NCBI GenBank assembly: GCA_011799875.1
Contig: CM022298.1
Coordinates: forward strand, 286,699,395-286,763,394
Source of the DNA: Thinopyrum elongatum
Taxonomy: Eukaryota > Streptophyta > Magnoliopsida > Poales > Poaceae
Direction: 5' to 3'
DNA: 64,000 bases
A program made the position numbers and the translations under genes. The notes beneath the pieces are model-generated. The model was not told the DNA's origin. It ran no database searches and saw nothing but the letters and a program-made list of their open reading frames with translations. Shown here in pieces: positions 1-11,652 of this stretch; the stretch's first letter is position 1, and every line of letters starts with the position of its first letter.

Positions 1-2
1 CC

Positions 3-503
3 GTGGCCCGAAGGCGGGAGGTGGCCGTCGTGGCCGCCACCCCACTGCTGGCCACCGTGGCCATCAGCCGCTCCGCCACCGCGGCCCGGAGGCAGGAGGT
101 GGTGGTCGTTGCCACCATCCCATCGTCGGCCGCCATGGCCGCCAGCCCACCGTCGACCATCGGGGTCATCACCCGCTCTGCCACCGCCGCCCGAAGGTGG
201 GAGGCGGAGGTGGAGGCATGCACGTGCGTCAGCGACCTTGCGCGCTACATCGAGTTCCTGCGGGAGCAGGAGGAGCGCCTTGTCGAGCACGCAAAGAGCC
301 TTACCACCGCCATGGCCATAGCACATGCTACCGCAGAGGCAAGGAATCAGGAGATCTACGAGGAGAACCACCGCTTCGAGAGGGGTCATCTGGAGCGGCA
401 GAGGGCGTTCGAGCTGAGCATCACTGAAGGTGGAGCAGCGGCAGGCACCGTATTGCAGTTGTCCAGCTCGTCGGTAGTCTCCTCCTCCTCTGCCTCTTAC
501 TGA
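3..503 (+). CDS. Ala/Ser-rich protein of a CACTA element, C-terminal part (open at the left edge)
   Basis: The reading frame enters from the left edge and ends at TGA 501-503, so only the last 166 residues are seen; the first codon here is GTG and need not be the start. The N-terminal half is low-complexity Ala/Val/Arg with a duplicated segment built on SRSATAARR. The second half (about residues 75-140) is charged and probably helical (RYIEFLREQEERLVEH and a later ERGHLERQRAFE), then comes a Ser-rich tail. I recognise no domain. It resembles, in size and style, the ORFs at 15992-16609 and 17107-17640 on the far side of LARD-0, so I take it as an accessory ORF of the CACTA element rather than a host gene. 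Function unknown. Confidence 0.4.
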   Translation: MARRREVAVVAATPLLATVAISRSATAARRQEVVVVATIPSSAAMAASPPSTIGVITRSATAARRWEAEVEACTCVSDLARYIEFLREQEERLVEHAKSLTTAMAIAHATAEARNQEIYEENHRFERGHLERQRAFELSITEGGAAAGTVLQLSSSSVVSSSSASY

Positions 504-964
504 GCGCGCTCGGCAGAGGAGAGGCTGCCGGAAGTAGTACAAAGCCCCTCCGTGGTAGTAGTATTTAGGGGCTATTTTGTTCAGTTCATCTGACTATAGA
601 TGTGGTGGAACTGTACAATGTACTTAAAATTAGCTAGTATATATAGTTGAACTAGCTATTTCAGTACGTGGTTGGGAACAATTGGGGAAAAGTTTGGTCG
701 GTTCAGCTGTCGAGTTGAACTGTTTGTATAAAGAATGGCTGCTTTAATCTATGAATGAAATCTATGCTTAGTTATTGAATTTTAGTTGCAAAATTTAGAA
801 GGTGCTAGTGATTTTTAGCTGCATATTTTGACAAATCACAGTGCTACAAGGTTGACAAATGGCAATGTTACTAGATCAACAAATGTCAATCTTTCCAGTT
901 TGACAAATGGCAATATACCCAATATGACAGATGCAAATCTTACCAAATTGTCTGTACCTGGTTT
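504..964. other. Non-coding CACTA interior
   Basis: AT-rich sequence after the ORF. Between about 838 and 950 a short degenerate motif (ttgacaaatggcaat and variants) recurs four or five times at 25-30 bp spacing. I see no gene. Confidence 0.4.
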
Positions 965-1300
965 TACATGGGTCATCCAAAAAAACTGTTTGCGTTGAAG
1001 GGATATACAAATCCTACGTGCCAGATTTTCTCTTGGCTTAGCGTCGAAGTCTCGCTTTGCATACCGTATTCAATCTCAACCGTTTGCGTTGAAGAGATGC
1101 ACAAATCCTGCGCGGCAAATTTGCCCTTGGCTTACTGGGGAAGACCATAGCTCTCATACGGGTGTTCTATAAAAAACGTTTGCGATGAAGAGCTGCACAA
1201 ATCCTGCTCGGCACATTTTCCTTTGGCTTCCTGGGGAAGCTGTCGGTTTGCATACGGGTGTTCTAACTAAAACATTTGCGATGAGGGTTTTATATTTAAA
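965..1300. repeat. Degenerate ~100-bp repeats in the CACTA interior
   Basis: Four diverged copies of a unit starting near aaacgtttgcgatgaag, followed by gctgcacaaatcctgc and ttggctt..ggggaag, begin near 985, 1077, 1170 and 1270. The wording (gtttgcgatga, cacaaat) resembles the sub-terminal repeats at 19550-20260, which supports one CACTA element spanning both places. Confidence 0.45.
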
Positions 1301-1651
1301 AACCATTGACTTTTTTTAAAGAAAATCGTTTGATAAGTTTGTACATTCAGAGAGAAAAACGCAAGTTCGTTCAAACCATATCTTTCATTCAGTCACACTG
1401 CAAACTTATATTCATATGATCGAGATACAGTATTAAACCCCCAAAAAAAACTAATTTCGATGGCGGCGGAGGCGGCATGACGTGTCGGTGTTGTCGTTGT
1501 CGTCCTCCGGGACACCGTTGTTGATGTCTGCAAGGCAGCACAGAATGTTCTTCACTTGGAAATCAAACATCATGTCGTCGCGCGATCGATGGGCGGGGCG
1601 TGGGAGGACGGCAACTCACGGCGATGTGAGGTAGCGGTCGACGCCAGCGTC
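1301..1651. other. Intergenic CACTA sequence
   Basis: No gene seen. The first half is AT-rich. From about 1455 it becomes GC-rich, probably the 3' flank of the minus-strand ORF at 1652-2038. Confidence 0.3.
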
Positions 1652-2038
1652 CTATGCCGCTGAGGGGGGCGCGCGCGCGGCGGGTGCAGGCAAACGCACG
1701 GGGACCGGCGCCACGGTGGGTGCAGGGGCGCGCACGGGCACGGGCGCTAGCGCTTGCATGTACACGAGCTCGCACGGGTCCGTGGAGACCTCGCTGATGC
1801 CCACGGCTTCCAGCTCTGCGATAGTGCTCGATGACCAGCCCGTCAATGCTACGGGGATGGTCGCTAGCGCGAGCACGGGGATGGGAGCTGGGGTGGGCGC
1901 AGGGGCAGCAACCGTCGCGGCCAACTCGTTCAGGGCCATGTCCATGAGGCCCCATTCCTCCTTATTTTATATCTCCTCCGGCTCGGAGTAGACTTCACCA
2001 ATCTGGAACACTAGTGGCAGATGATCCTTCTGCGCCAT
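1652..2038 (-). pseudogene. Broken minus-strand ORF, Ala/Pro-rich protein of the CACTA element
   Basis: An ATG at 2038-2036 opens a frame beginning MAQKDHLPLVFQIGEVYSEP. It hits one in-frame TAA at 1969-1967 and then continues in the same frame for 105 codons to the stop at 1652. The part after the stop has an acidic, helical start (MDMALNELAATV), then Ala/Pro stretches (PAPTPAPIPV) flanking a conserved-looking core (SSSTIAELEAVGISEVSTDP). The frame is otherwise clean, so the gene was probably intact until recently. It runs opposite to the small ORFs on either side. I recognise no family. It lies between the ~100-bp repeats and the ~503-bp tandem array. Confidence 0.4.
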
Positions 2039-2369
2039 GGCGTTGGTGGAGGTCTACGGGAGGGGAATGGGAGGCGAACAGTAAGGCCGCCCGTATTAAA
2101 CAGCGGCTCAGGCGCGATTAATGGAGAGGATGCGAGCAAGGCGGGCAGCCATGCAAGTCAAAGGGCTCGCTCCCCAGTGAGCCTGCGCACTCGAGGACAG
2201 CTAGCACGCCTCACATTTAGCCTGCGCAGTGGACTGCGCTTGCACGCCTCCTGTTTGGTCAAGCACATGTTCGCACGACACCTCCTAGCCATTAAAAGAG
2301 TGACGCATGGCATCACGTGAATGGTTAACAGAACGCACACAATTTAAATTATACAAAACATTTGAGATG
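2039..2369. other. Non-coding stretch before the tandem array
   Basis: GC-moderate sequence upstream of the minus-strand ORF, possibly its promoter region. I could not pick a convincing TATA box. It passes into AT-rich sequence at about 2335. Confidence 0.3.
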
Positions 2370-4810
2370 TTAAAGTGGCAGCTATTTGTTTCAAAATGCC
2401 TTTGTTGGCTGTTATTCGATTGTGCCTTCTCTCAAAATGGACACGAAAAATACCACAGCATATCGGGTGCCATTCCATGATAGCATGCCAAGTTTCATGA
2501 ATTTCAGACGAGTGTTGGATTTACTAGAATTTAAAAACAAAGTGTATCAATGTTTTGCCGGCAATCAACAATGCCCTGGTGTTTGAAATCCATTCTCATT
2601 TCTTGCATGGGACCTAAGCATGCACCCAAGGACACACATTTGATATGTCAACCCATTTTTCTACACTGGAGCATGTGCATGTAGTTCAAATTTGAATTAT
2701 GCCCATAAAATGCCTAGAAAACCCAGTTAATGTATAAAAATGACCTAGCGAACCCCAAAAAATCCCAAAAATTGACACAACACTCATGTTGTTCTATGTT
2801 GACACTAGAAAAATTTTGAAAGCAAGAAGAGGCAACGGATATCGTTTCGTCCCCAAAGGTGGCACGTTCCCTACCAAAACCATCAGGCTTGTTGTCAGAA
2901 GCTCTGGTTTGTGAGAACCATATACCCAAACCTGCCCCAAATGGGACAAAAAATTTACCACGACATGTTGATGCTACTCCATGATAGCATGCCAAGTTTT
3001 ATGAATTTCAGACGAGTTTTGGATTTACTAGAATTTAAAAACAAAGTATCTCAACGTTTGCGGTCGAGCGACGGTGGCAAGGTGTTTGACATTCATTCCC
3101 ATTTCTTGCATGGGACCTAAGCATGCAACCAAGGACACATATTTGATTTTTCAACCGATTTATATGCACTGGAGCATGTGCATGTAGTTCAAATTTGAAT
3201 TATGCACATAAAATGCCTAGAAAATCCAGTTAATGTATAAAAATATCCAAACGAACCCCAAAAAATTCCAAAATTAAAGACAACACTCATGTTGTTCTAT
3301 GTTGACACTAGAAAAATTTTGAAAGCAAGAAGAGGCAACAGATATAGTTTCGTCCCCAAAGGTGGCACGTTCCCTACCGAAACCGTCAGGCGTATTGTGA
3401 GAACCTCCGGTTTGTGAGAAGCTTATACCCAAACCTGCCCCAAATGGGACAAATTTTTTACCATGGCATGTTGATGCCGCTCCATGATAGCATGCCAAGT
3501 TTCATGAATTTCAGACAAGTTTTGGATTTACTAGAATTTAAAAACCATGTATCTCAATGTTTGCGGCCGAACGACGGTGGCAAGGTGTTTGACATTCATT
3601 CCCATTTCTTGCATGGGACCTAAGCATGCAACCAAGGACACAAATTTGATTTTTGAACCAATTTATATGCACTAGAGCATGTGCCAGTAGTTTAAATTTG
3701 AATTATGCACATAAATGCATAGAAAACTCAGTAAATGTATAAAAATGTCCAAACGAACCCCAAAAATTCCAAAATTTAACACAACACTCCTGTTGTTCTA
3801 TGTTGACACTAAAAAAATTGAAATCAAGAAGAGGCAACGGCTATCGTTTCGTCCAGAAAGGTGAAACTGTCCCTACTGAAACCATCAGGCTTGTTGTGAG
3901 AAGCTCTGGTTTGTGAGAAGTTTATACCCAAACCTGCCCCAAATGGGACAATACTTTTACCACGGCATGTTGATATCGTTCCACGATAGCATGTCAAGTT
4001 TCATAAATTTCAGACGTGTTTTCAATTTACTAGAATTTAAAAACTATGTATCTCAATGTTAGCGGCCGAGCAACAATGTTGAGGTGTTAGACATTCATTC
4101 TCATTTCTTGCATGTGACCTAATCTTGCAACCAAGGTCACACATTTGATTTTTCAACCCGTTTTTATGCACTGGAGCATGTGCATGTAGTTCAATTTTGA
4201 ATTATGCACATAAATGCCTTGAAAACTCAGTTAACATATAAAAATGTCCAAACAATCCCCAGAAAATTCCAAAATTTAACACGACACTCCTGTTGTTCTA
4301 TGTTGACACCAGGAAAAAATTTGAAAGCAAGAAGAGGCGACAAAAATCGTTTTGTCCACAAAGGTGACATGTTTCCCTACCGGGACCATTAGGCTTCTTG
4401 TGAGAAGCTCTAGTTATTGAGAAGTTTATACCATAACCTGGCCCAAATGGGACAATAGTTTTTACCCCAGCATGTTGATGCCATTCCATAATAGCATGCC
4501 AAGGTTCATGAATTTCAGACGAGTTTTGGATTTACTAGAATTACAAAAGCAAGTACCTCAACGTTTGCTGGAGAGCCACGGTGCCGTGGTGTTTGAAATT
4601 CATCCCCATTTCTTGCATGGGACATAAGCATAAACCCATGGACACATATATGATTTTACAACACATTTTGGTGCACCGGAGCATGTGCATGTAGTTTAAT
4701 TTTGAATTGTGCACCTGAAATGCCTAGAAAACCAAGTTAATGTATAAAAATGTCCAAACGAACCCAGAATAATTCCAATTTTTTGATGACACACCTATAG
4801 TTGCATGTTC
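2370..4810. repeat. Tandem array, five copies of a ~503-bp unit
   Basis: The landmark GCATGCCAAGTTTCATGAAT recurs (with changes) at 2483, 2987, 3490, 3989 and 4494, spacings of 504, 503, 499 and 505 bp. Each unit also holds tgttctatgttgacac, aagcaagaagaggcaac, tttcgtccccaaaggtg, cccaaacctgccccaaatgg and catttcttgcatggga in the same order. The first unit is degenerate on its left side, so array edges are approximate. Short ORFs in the units (69-93 codons) shift between copies and look accidental. LARD-0 inserted just after the last unit. I cannot name the satellite. Confidence 0.85.
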
Positions 4811-4815
4811 ACTAC
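4811..4815. repeat. Target-site duplication ACTAC, left copy (LARD-0)
   Basis: ACTAC directly precedes the LTR start TGTGACACCC and recurs at 15715-15719 right after the LTR end. Confidence 0.9.
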
Positions 4816-7800
4816 TGTGACACCCTGGATTTTGCCCATTTCTTTTTTCCTTTTTATTTTGGTCTGGATTTGCTTTTCTGTGGCTTAGTAGTCCTGAAAC
4901 CTGGAGAGATCACCCTTGATTCCTCTCCCAAGTGGCTTGCCAACCTCAAAATCATCCCAAGATCTTGTAATTTTCATCTTGGACCAATCCCAATATTCTT
5001 TTCTTGGGAATATTCCTTTTTCTATTAAAGGAATAACCCTGTCAGCTCTGAGTTGTGAAGCAACTCATATTTCTATCATTCCCAAAATTCCCAAATAATT
5101 CTCATAAATACTTTGGGACATATCTTATCCAGATATGTCAAAATATTCCTTGCCATGTTCAAAAATAATCCACCAAAATTCCTTTTTTGATTCTGCCCTA
5201 GTTGTCAGTTTGTGAAGCAAGTACCCTTTATATTGGCCTACTTGCTCTCAAACTTTTTGGGCATTCTTTCCTATCCATATCATTGCCACATGCCAAAATT
5301 CAACTTTATTTGGATATTAAATCTCTCTTGGCTAATTTCCAAAGTTTCTGGGCAACTAGAATCTTTGTGAAGGAAGTACTAGTTAGGAGTATCCAAATGA
5401 GTTGAAATTTTACAAGCATATTCATATGCTCAAATAATGACTCTCCACCAAGTTTCAACCCTATATAGTCATCTATGTGAGCAGAACATCAAATCTTAGA
5501 TTCTGGTCATATTTTTCAGTTGTGAAGAAACTATATTTTATATTGCTTCATTTAATCTGAAAATTTACCAGGACATCCTCCTATCCATATTATCCATCTC
5601 CACAAAATTTGGGCTCAATCCATCTTCCAATAATTCTATAGAATTATTCCAAGTTTCTGGACAGAGAAGATAGCTGTGAAGGAAGTACCATTTTGGCATG
5701 TCCATTTAGTATGAAATTTTTACAGCATCTTCATATGTCCAAATAACCCTTTATTGCCAAATTTCATCTCAATCCAATGAAGTATGTGAGTGCTACTTCA
5801 TACTTGGCAAATCTGGTCAGTGAGGCCCTTTGAACAGCAAGTGCTATTTATCTTCATCCAAATGAGCTGCAAATTTGCAGACATGATCACCTTAGCATTT
5901 GATCATCCCATGCCAAATATCGGAGTCTAGATCCTGCTCGATCTCCCCCAGCCCACTCCAAACACCTTCCTGTTCCAGACAAAACCTGCAAGCTGTGGTC
6001 AACTCATGTGCCACTATGCTCGTTTCTTTCCTCCTTGACCTCTTCCTACGAGTGACTAATCGATTTGACATGTTGGAGTTGACTTGGACGCGTGGCAAGG
6101 CCAAGTTCACGTGGTGACCGTCACCCTGGCGCGCCGTGGACGCGAGCTGCGTGACTTCTTGCTCGGGCCCCTCCTCTGATCGTCGTATCCGCGCGTATGA
6201 TCTTGTCCAACAGCACCCTCTCGTCGTCCTATTTCTCCCCCGCCCTGTCACCTCCTCTCACGTCCTCTCCCTTGCCCGATAACGGCCGCGCCGCTCCCTG
6301 TCCGCTTCTGCCGTCGACAAGTCCCGTCGCCCCGAGCTCTCCCGAGCCTTCCCTACCCCTCCTGAGCCCTCTCCGACGCCCCTCAACCCTCCTGGAATCC
6401 TCTCCCTCCTCCTGGGGAGCTCTGGAAGAGCCGAGACCCCGGGGCACGCGTCGCCGCGGCAAGGCTCTGCCTCCTCCGTCACCGGCTATATATATAGGGC
6501 CCCCGGACCTTCCCCGAGCTCACCACAGCCATCTCCGAGCTTCACTAACTCTCCATAGGCTCCCATCTGAGCTCCAGAGCCCCTCCCCCTCTCCTTTGGC
6601 CGCCGTGGCCGCCGCGGAGTCCGGCTCGAACTGGAGCTCCTCAACCCCCTCCCTCCTTGCCTAGACCTCCACCAGCCCCCCCCCCCCCCCCCCGCGAGCT
6701 CCGGCGGAGTCCCTGCTCCTTTCCGCCGCCGGATGAAGAAAAGAAAAGTGCAAGAAAGGAGGAAAGAAAGAATACAGCAAGAAATACAGGGGAAGGAAGA
6801 AATGGCGGGTGAAAGATGCAATCGACGAGAGTACATGCAGGCTCGCCGGCGAACGCCGCGTCCGTCCCGCCCCTCGCCACGGGCCCGCTTCCACCGGAGC
6901 TGCGGCCACACCGGCGACCGGCCGCCCCTGCATCTGTTTCTGTGGAAACAGACGACCGGGAGGGGGAAGGAGATGGCCAGCTGGGCCGGGTTTTTTTTTT
7001 TTAAAAAAAGAGGAGGCTGCGAGTGGGCCGGCCCAGCTGCTGCGGCTGCTGTGCAGCCCAGCAGGCGCCCCAGGCCTCAGCCGCTTTCGGCCCAGGCCGG
7101 CCCGGGCGCGCTGTTTTTTTTCAGAAGACTGCTGAGGACCCAGAAGTAAATATTTATTTTACAGAAAGGTCCTTCTGTAGTCAAACTATCATAACTTTTT
7201 GCTCGTAACTCCGATCGAGGTGAAACCAGCGCCCACTTCTTCATCTCATCGAGCCCGTTCCGATGGTGTCATTATCATGCTGTGTTGACACAGCAGAAAT
7301 GACCATTTTGCCCTTGTCCGTAAACAGCCCTCCGAGAGAGTACTGTTTCCGGCATTCGTCCCCGCGACATTTCCGCACTTCATTCCGATGACTCCTTCAT
7401 CTCCAGGCAAGCCACAACCCTCATCTGCATAATTGCAATGGAATATCATAGTTTAATTAATTACTTTAATAGCAAGAATGTTATCTGTAGCATGGATTGG
7501 ATTATGACATGCATGAGTAGATGTTGAATACCGGATTGTTAATGACTAGTAGTTTATCCACTCGTTGAGGTTATGATGTTGAGATTACCGTCTATGATTA
7601 TTTTGGGATTTCATCCGGCATTTGTGGATATGAACTAGTAGCAGTAGCCTAAGCATGCCGGTTATTGGATTACTATGATATCGGAGTATCAGCTGTGACA
7701 GAAAGATTGTTCGGGGATAAGATGCCTAATTTGACCAACTAAGTTAACTTGATGAAACAACCTGGTAATAAGTGAACTTAGTTGGTTGATCGAGAGTCAC

Positions 7801-8889
7801 CTGTCCGGGCTTATTCGTGCAGCCACATTTGCCGGTATGGGACGGCCTTGACTTGGTCTGACCGCGTGCTCTTCCACCGGTACCTCCAAAGAGGGAGGGT
7901 TATGCGCGCGCGCTACCCTGGCCCGGTAGGCGGCGATAACCCTGTGAGCCCAGTTGAGTTATTGGATCCAGGTCCCCGTTTGGGACAGTTTGTTTGGCCA
8001 GGACGCTGGCAGGTGTCTTGAGGACACGGGGCCACCCAGGGCTTGACTCCAAGAAGGAGTATGATTGCCGGTCGTACGATGGAAGAGTCACGGGTCAGTC
8101 GGGTTTCGTCGGAACGTCGTTGGTCCACCCGAATGGGAGCACGAGGCCATGAGTTCCGTAGTGTGGGTAAAGTGTACAACCTCTGCACAGTGTTAAATCT
8201 ATTCGAATAGCAGTGTCCACGGTATTGGATAGCCTGTTCAGACCTCTATAGGAGATCAACCGTTATAATGACAGTGATAAGGAAGGAACTCATCTGAGTA
8301 TGGTAACAGTCGGATATCATGCCATGGGCAAGTATTGGTAACGATCTCGAGGATGATCGTTGGATGTTCTTGGAGTGATCATGAGTTGGTCACCAGAATG
8401 CAGGAAGAGTAGCTTGTTATTGCTCATTTCAACCATTCCTTCGGAACAATAAATCTCAACCTAATCTTGATTACTATGATGTTGTCTTGCCTTAATGCTG
8501 ATGTTTGTTGTGAGCTTGCGAGTACATTCAAAGTACTCACCTGGCGTGTCATGCCAGTTTGCAGGTCATGCCATGACTGCTTGTTTGTTGAAGATGTTGA
8601 TTGCGCGAGCTAGGATACGCGTTCTAGCCAGAGTCCCTGCGGAGTGGAGTCCATCACCGCCGACGCTGTTCCGCTGCCGAGAGATACTCGGCCTCCTCAG
8701 GTCGATCCGCTGTTAGCATAGAGCTATTTTGAGCAGGCGTAGTGTCGCCGTGTTGATGTAATCTTTGTAACCATATTTATAGCAATAAAGAGCTGATTTG
8801 TTCTATGCCAACAGTGCCGTATTCCAGTGGACTTGTCCCTGGGACTGGAATACGGGGCGTGCCGGTTTCCTCTGAGCCGGGGTGCCACA
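4816..8889 (+). repeat. LARD-0 5' LTR (4074 bp)
   Basis: Aligns by eye along its whole length with 11653-15714. Differences are scattered single bases plus two notable ones: a poly-C run near 6678-6696 that is short in the other copy, and a block at 6736-6828 that does not match the other LTR at all. GC-rich ORFs here (e.g. 6197-6664) are accidental reading frames of the leader region. Confidence 0.92.
6486..6496 (+). promoter_or_regulatory. TATA box in LARD-0 5' LTR
   Basis: ctatatatatag followed by a C-rich start region, about 1.67 kb into the LTR. It is placed where the U3/R boundary would be expected, with a GC-rich transcribed leader after it. Confidence 0.6.
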
Positions 8890-8894
8890 GGAGT

Positions 8895-8906
8895 TGGTAT
8901 CAGAGC
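8895..8906 (+). promoter_or_regulatory. Primer binding site, initiator tRNA-Met type (LARD-0)
   Basis: TGGTATCAGAGC, complementary to the 3' end of initiator tRNA-Met, 5 bases after the LTR end. It sets the element's plus orientation. Confidence 0.9.
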
Positions 8907-10261
8907 AGGTCTGGCTATAGGATGCGCAGTCTAGGTGCGAGCGTTAGAACCGGTAGTATAGAGTCTAGTTGGTTTGCTGCACTTGTTTGTTGCATTTGTT
9001 TGCTGCATAGCATGCATATAGACTAGTTATCACTAACGATTGATCTGGTGAGTATAGGTGGCAATCCACTACCTGTACCCTCTAGTGGCATATCTTTTCT
9101 TGGTGGTTGGTGTCATCTTTGTCCCAGCGGAGTGATGCCTAGGTGCTTGGTGTATCGATCCTTTGCAGGATTGATGCACAGGTACCACACCAATTTATCC
9201 TTTTCAGCTATCCCTATGGTTCGGTGATAGAGATGTTTCTATCCCGGATCGTGCCATCCCTCTAGCCGCGTTGGCAACCCTTACTGATCTTGGCTATCAG
9301 AAAAGGGCAATACCCGCAAGCCTGTCTTTTCATCGCTATCCCACCCAGCCATCCACTCCCTGAACAAGTACGGTTTCTTTCGTACGCTTGATGACGATGT
9401 GGTCGTGACCTCTGTGTCCCGATCCACGATCATCAAGTCCGTCCTCGCCTCAGTATCCTTCCAGCTGCAACCAGTGTTAAGCCGTGTTTGGTGTACCTTT
9501 GTTTACACCAACTCCTTCCACACCTTGACTTCCTTTCGTGCACATCGCCACAGCATGTTAGACCGTAGTACCGGAGTCTCCGCGAGATTTGTGTGCTTAG
9601 GTAGGCATGCATATCATTATTGTGGATAGCTGTAATATATGATATTGCTGGTGTGTGATCTTAGTGCTTTGTGTGCTTTTATTTCTATCGTTGGGCCCTT
9701 GGTGTTACCTTATTTCCCCTTATGGAAATTTCTCCCCGACACCGGACTCAAAGAAATCAGTGAAGAGACAGTTAGTTGGAGGCTCAGCTCAACAATATGG
9801 AATTTTCCGCTGACTGCCTGATATCGGGAAATACCTAGCCTGACTACCAATGGTATTTTGGATTGATTATTAGCATCCAGTATGCATCATTGCAACCTTC
9901 ACAGCAGAAACATTAAGGAATAGATATATGCACTCAGTCCGTATGTGGCAAAAAGGAAGCCTCAGAGTACAAGATACTCCCCAGACAGTTGGCAGCATAT
10001 GACAACGCATCCCAAGAGTCAAGTCCGCAACCGTTGGTCGGAATGCAAGAACCAGTCAGGACACAAGCCTGCCTCAGAAATCAAGTGCCAGCTACACATG
10101 TTTTTATGGAAATGATGAACATGCTGCCAAGGTTACATGAGTTACTCAGACCAGGATGTCAGCCCGGTTTCAATTAACATACCTGTGCTTGTCTGCGTAG
10201 TAGCAAGCTGTATGGGACGCTACTGAACCCCTGCCTGCCTTTCTTTAGTAACGGCACCACG

Positions 10262-10500
10262 CCTGTGTACTGAGCTGTTTACGGCCGTCCGGGGTGGATG
10301 CCGATTTTTATTTCTTTTGTCAGTAACTGGCCCGTGTTCTGAGCTGCTTTTCGGCCGTCTCGGACAGTTGTTGAATTTCTTTCCGTAGCGGTGACCCTAT
10401 GCTCTGAGCTGTTTCTCGGCCGTCTTAGGGAGCTGCTACTTTATTCTTATCGACACCGTCTCATGCTCTGAGCTGCTTTTCAGCCGTCTTGAGTCGGGGT
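10262..10500 (+). repeat. Four ~65-bp degenerate repeats in the LARD-0 interior
   Basis: The core ctgagctg(c/t)tt..cggccgtc recurs with tgagctg at 10271, 10340, 10405 and 10469 (spacings 69, 65, 64). No coding sense. Confidence 0.75.
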
Positions 10501-11637
10501 TGAGTTACTCCAGTAATGTCCCAGATCTGAGTTGTAAAGACCGTTCTGGTGGCTACTGGTTTATTTGCCGATTTCATCCAAGGGTTCAGATAGTCATTAC
10601 CCTACAGCTACAACTTGTAAAGTAATATGCCTGCCGGAATGTTGCATCTGGCAGTACCCATGGTCACCCGAAGAATCGAGAATACATAAGGCCAAGCTCT
10701 TTTAGCTAAGGATCCACGTAAAGAAAACCATAATGAAGGAGCAAGATTGGCCATACAGATATGATAATGGTTACATGATCCACTTGGTACAAATGCCAGA
10801 ATAGACTGGTTCGATACCGGTCACCATGGGGATACACACCACGGGGTCTAATCTATTTGCAAGGACCCCATATCGAGTCAACCCGCTCAGCCAACTAAAT
10901 ATTCCCAGAATCATCAGAAGAGAATAGTCAAGCCTGTCAGACTGAGCACTCAGAAGGATGAGCAACAGTCTCGCAGCACATGTCCTCACATATGGGAAGC
11001 AGATAAAGAATAACCTGCCGTGAACAAGATTCTGCTGCCAGGACCACTGTCAGTCAAGTCTATGGATAATATCACCGTACACCTTTATGCTGGTCACGAC
11101 AGGTGACAATTAAATCTTTGGTACGAATGTGATACCTGAGATAGTACAGATACCAAAGATGATTCAGTAAACCATGCGAGAAGGAGAACGATATGAATCA
11201 CAGTACTGTTTCAAACTTGGTGGACATACAGCCCTTTGAGGACACCCAAGCACGATGAGTAAAAGATTTCATGTTCCTCGAGAGGATCTGTTCACGAGTC
11301 AATGGACGATCATCCGTATTGGACTTCATCACAACACGTCCATAAGGAACAACTCTCGGGCTTGCGAGAAGGACGGGTACTGTAGTCAGGATAATTCATT
11401 GCACCTAGGCAGGCCATTGGACATAAAAGGATTAAAGTCAGAATAATATATGAGGAAAGACCTGTCAGAATAAGGATCCAGTGAAACGAATCACATCAGG
11501 GCCAGGCAGTCAGTCCGAGTAACCAGCGGGAGCAGAATACAAAGGTATAAAGGAAACCCGAGTGGGAAACGGTTTCCTCAAAGAGGAATATTCAGGTTTA
11601 ACCCCTGAGCAACCAAATCTCGAGGACGAGATTTCTT

Positions 11638-11652
11638 TAAGGGGGGTAGGTT
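11638..11652 (+). promoter_or_regulatory. Polypurine tract of LARD-0
   Basis: TAAGGGGGGTAGGTT directly before the 3' LTR start TGTGACACCC; plus-strand priming site. Confidence 0.8.

Larger units (their letters stand above)
8890..11652 (+). other. LARD-0 internal region, non-coding
   Basis: Contains no ORF over about 80 codons and no recognisable gag, protease, reverse transcriptase or integrase motif on either strand. Notable contents are the primer binding site (8895-8906), a set of ~65-bp repeats (10262-10500), and the relic-like end ctcgaggacgagatttct before the polypurine tract. Confidence 0.7.

Noticed and set aside
2370..4810. Tandem array as a CRISPR array or as a named centromere satellite
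   Set aside because: Units are ~503 bp without spacers, in a plant genome; I cannot match the monomer to a known satellite from memory.
6197..6938. Long GC-rich frames on both strands in the LARD-0 LTR (copies at 13035-13803)
   Set aside because: Frames shift between the two LTRs and overlap on both strands; composition bias of the leader region explains them.
8895..8906. TGGTATCAGAGC (also at 38477) as part of a tRNA gene
   Set aside because: Only the tRNA 3' complement is present, right after an LTR end; these are primer binding sites.
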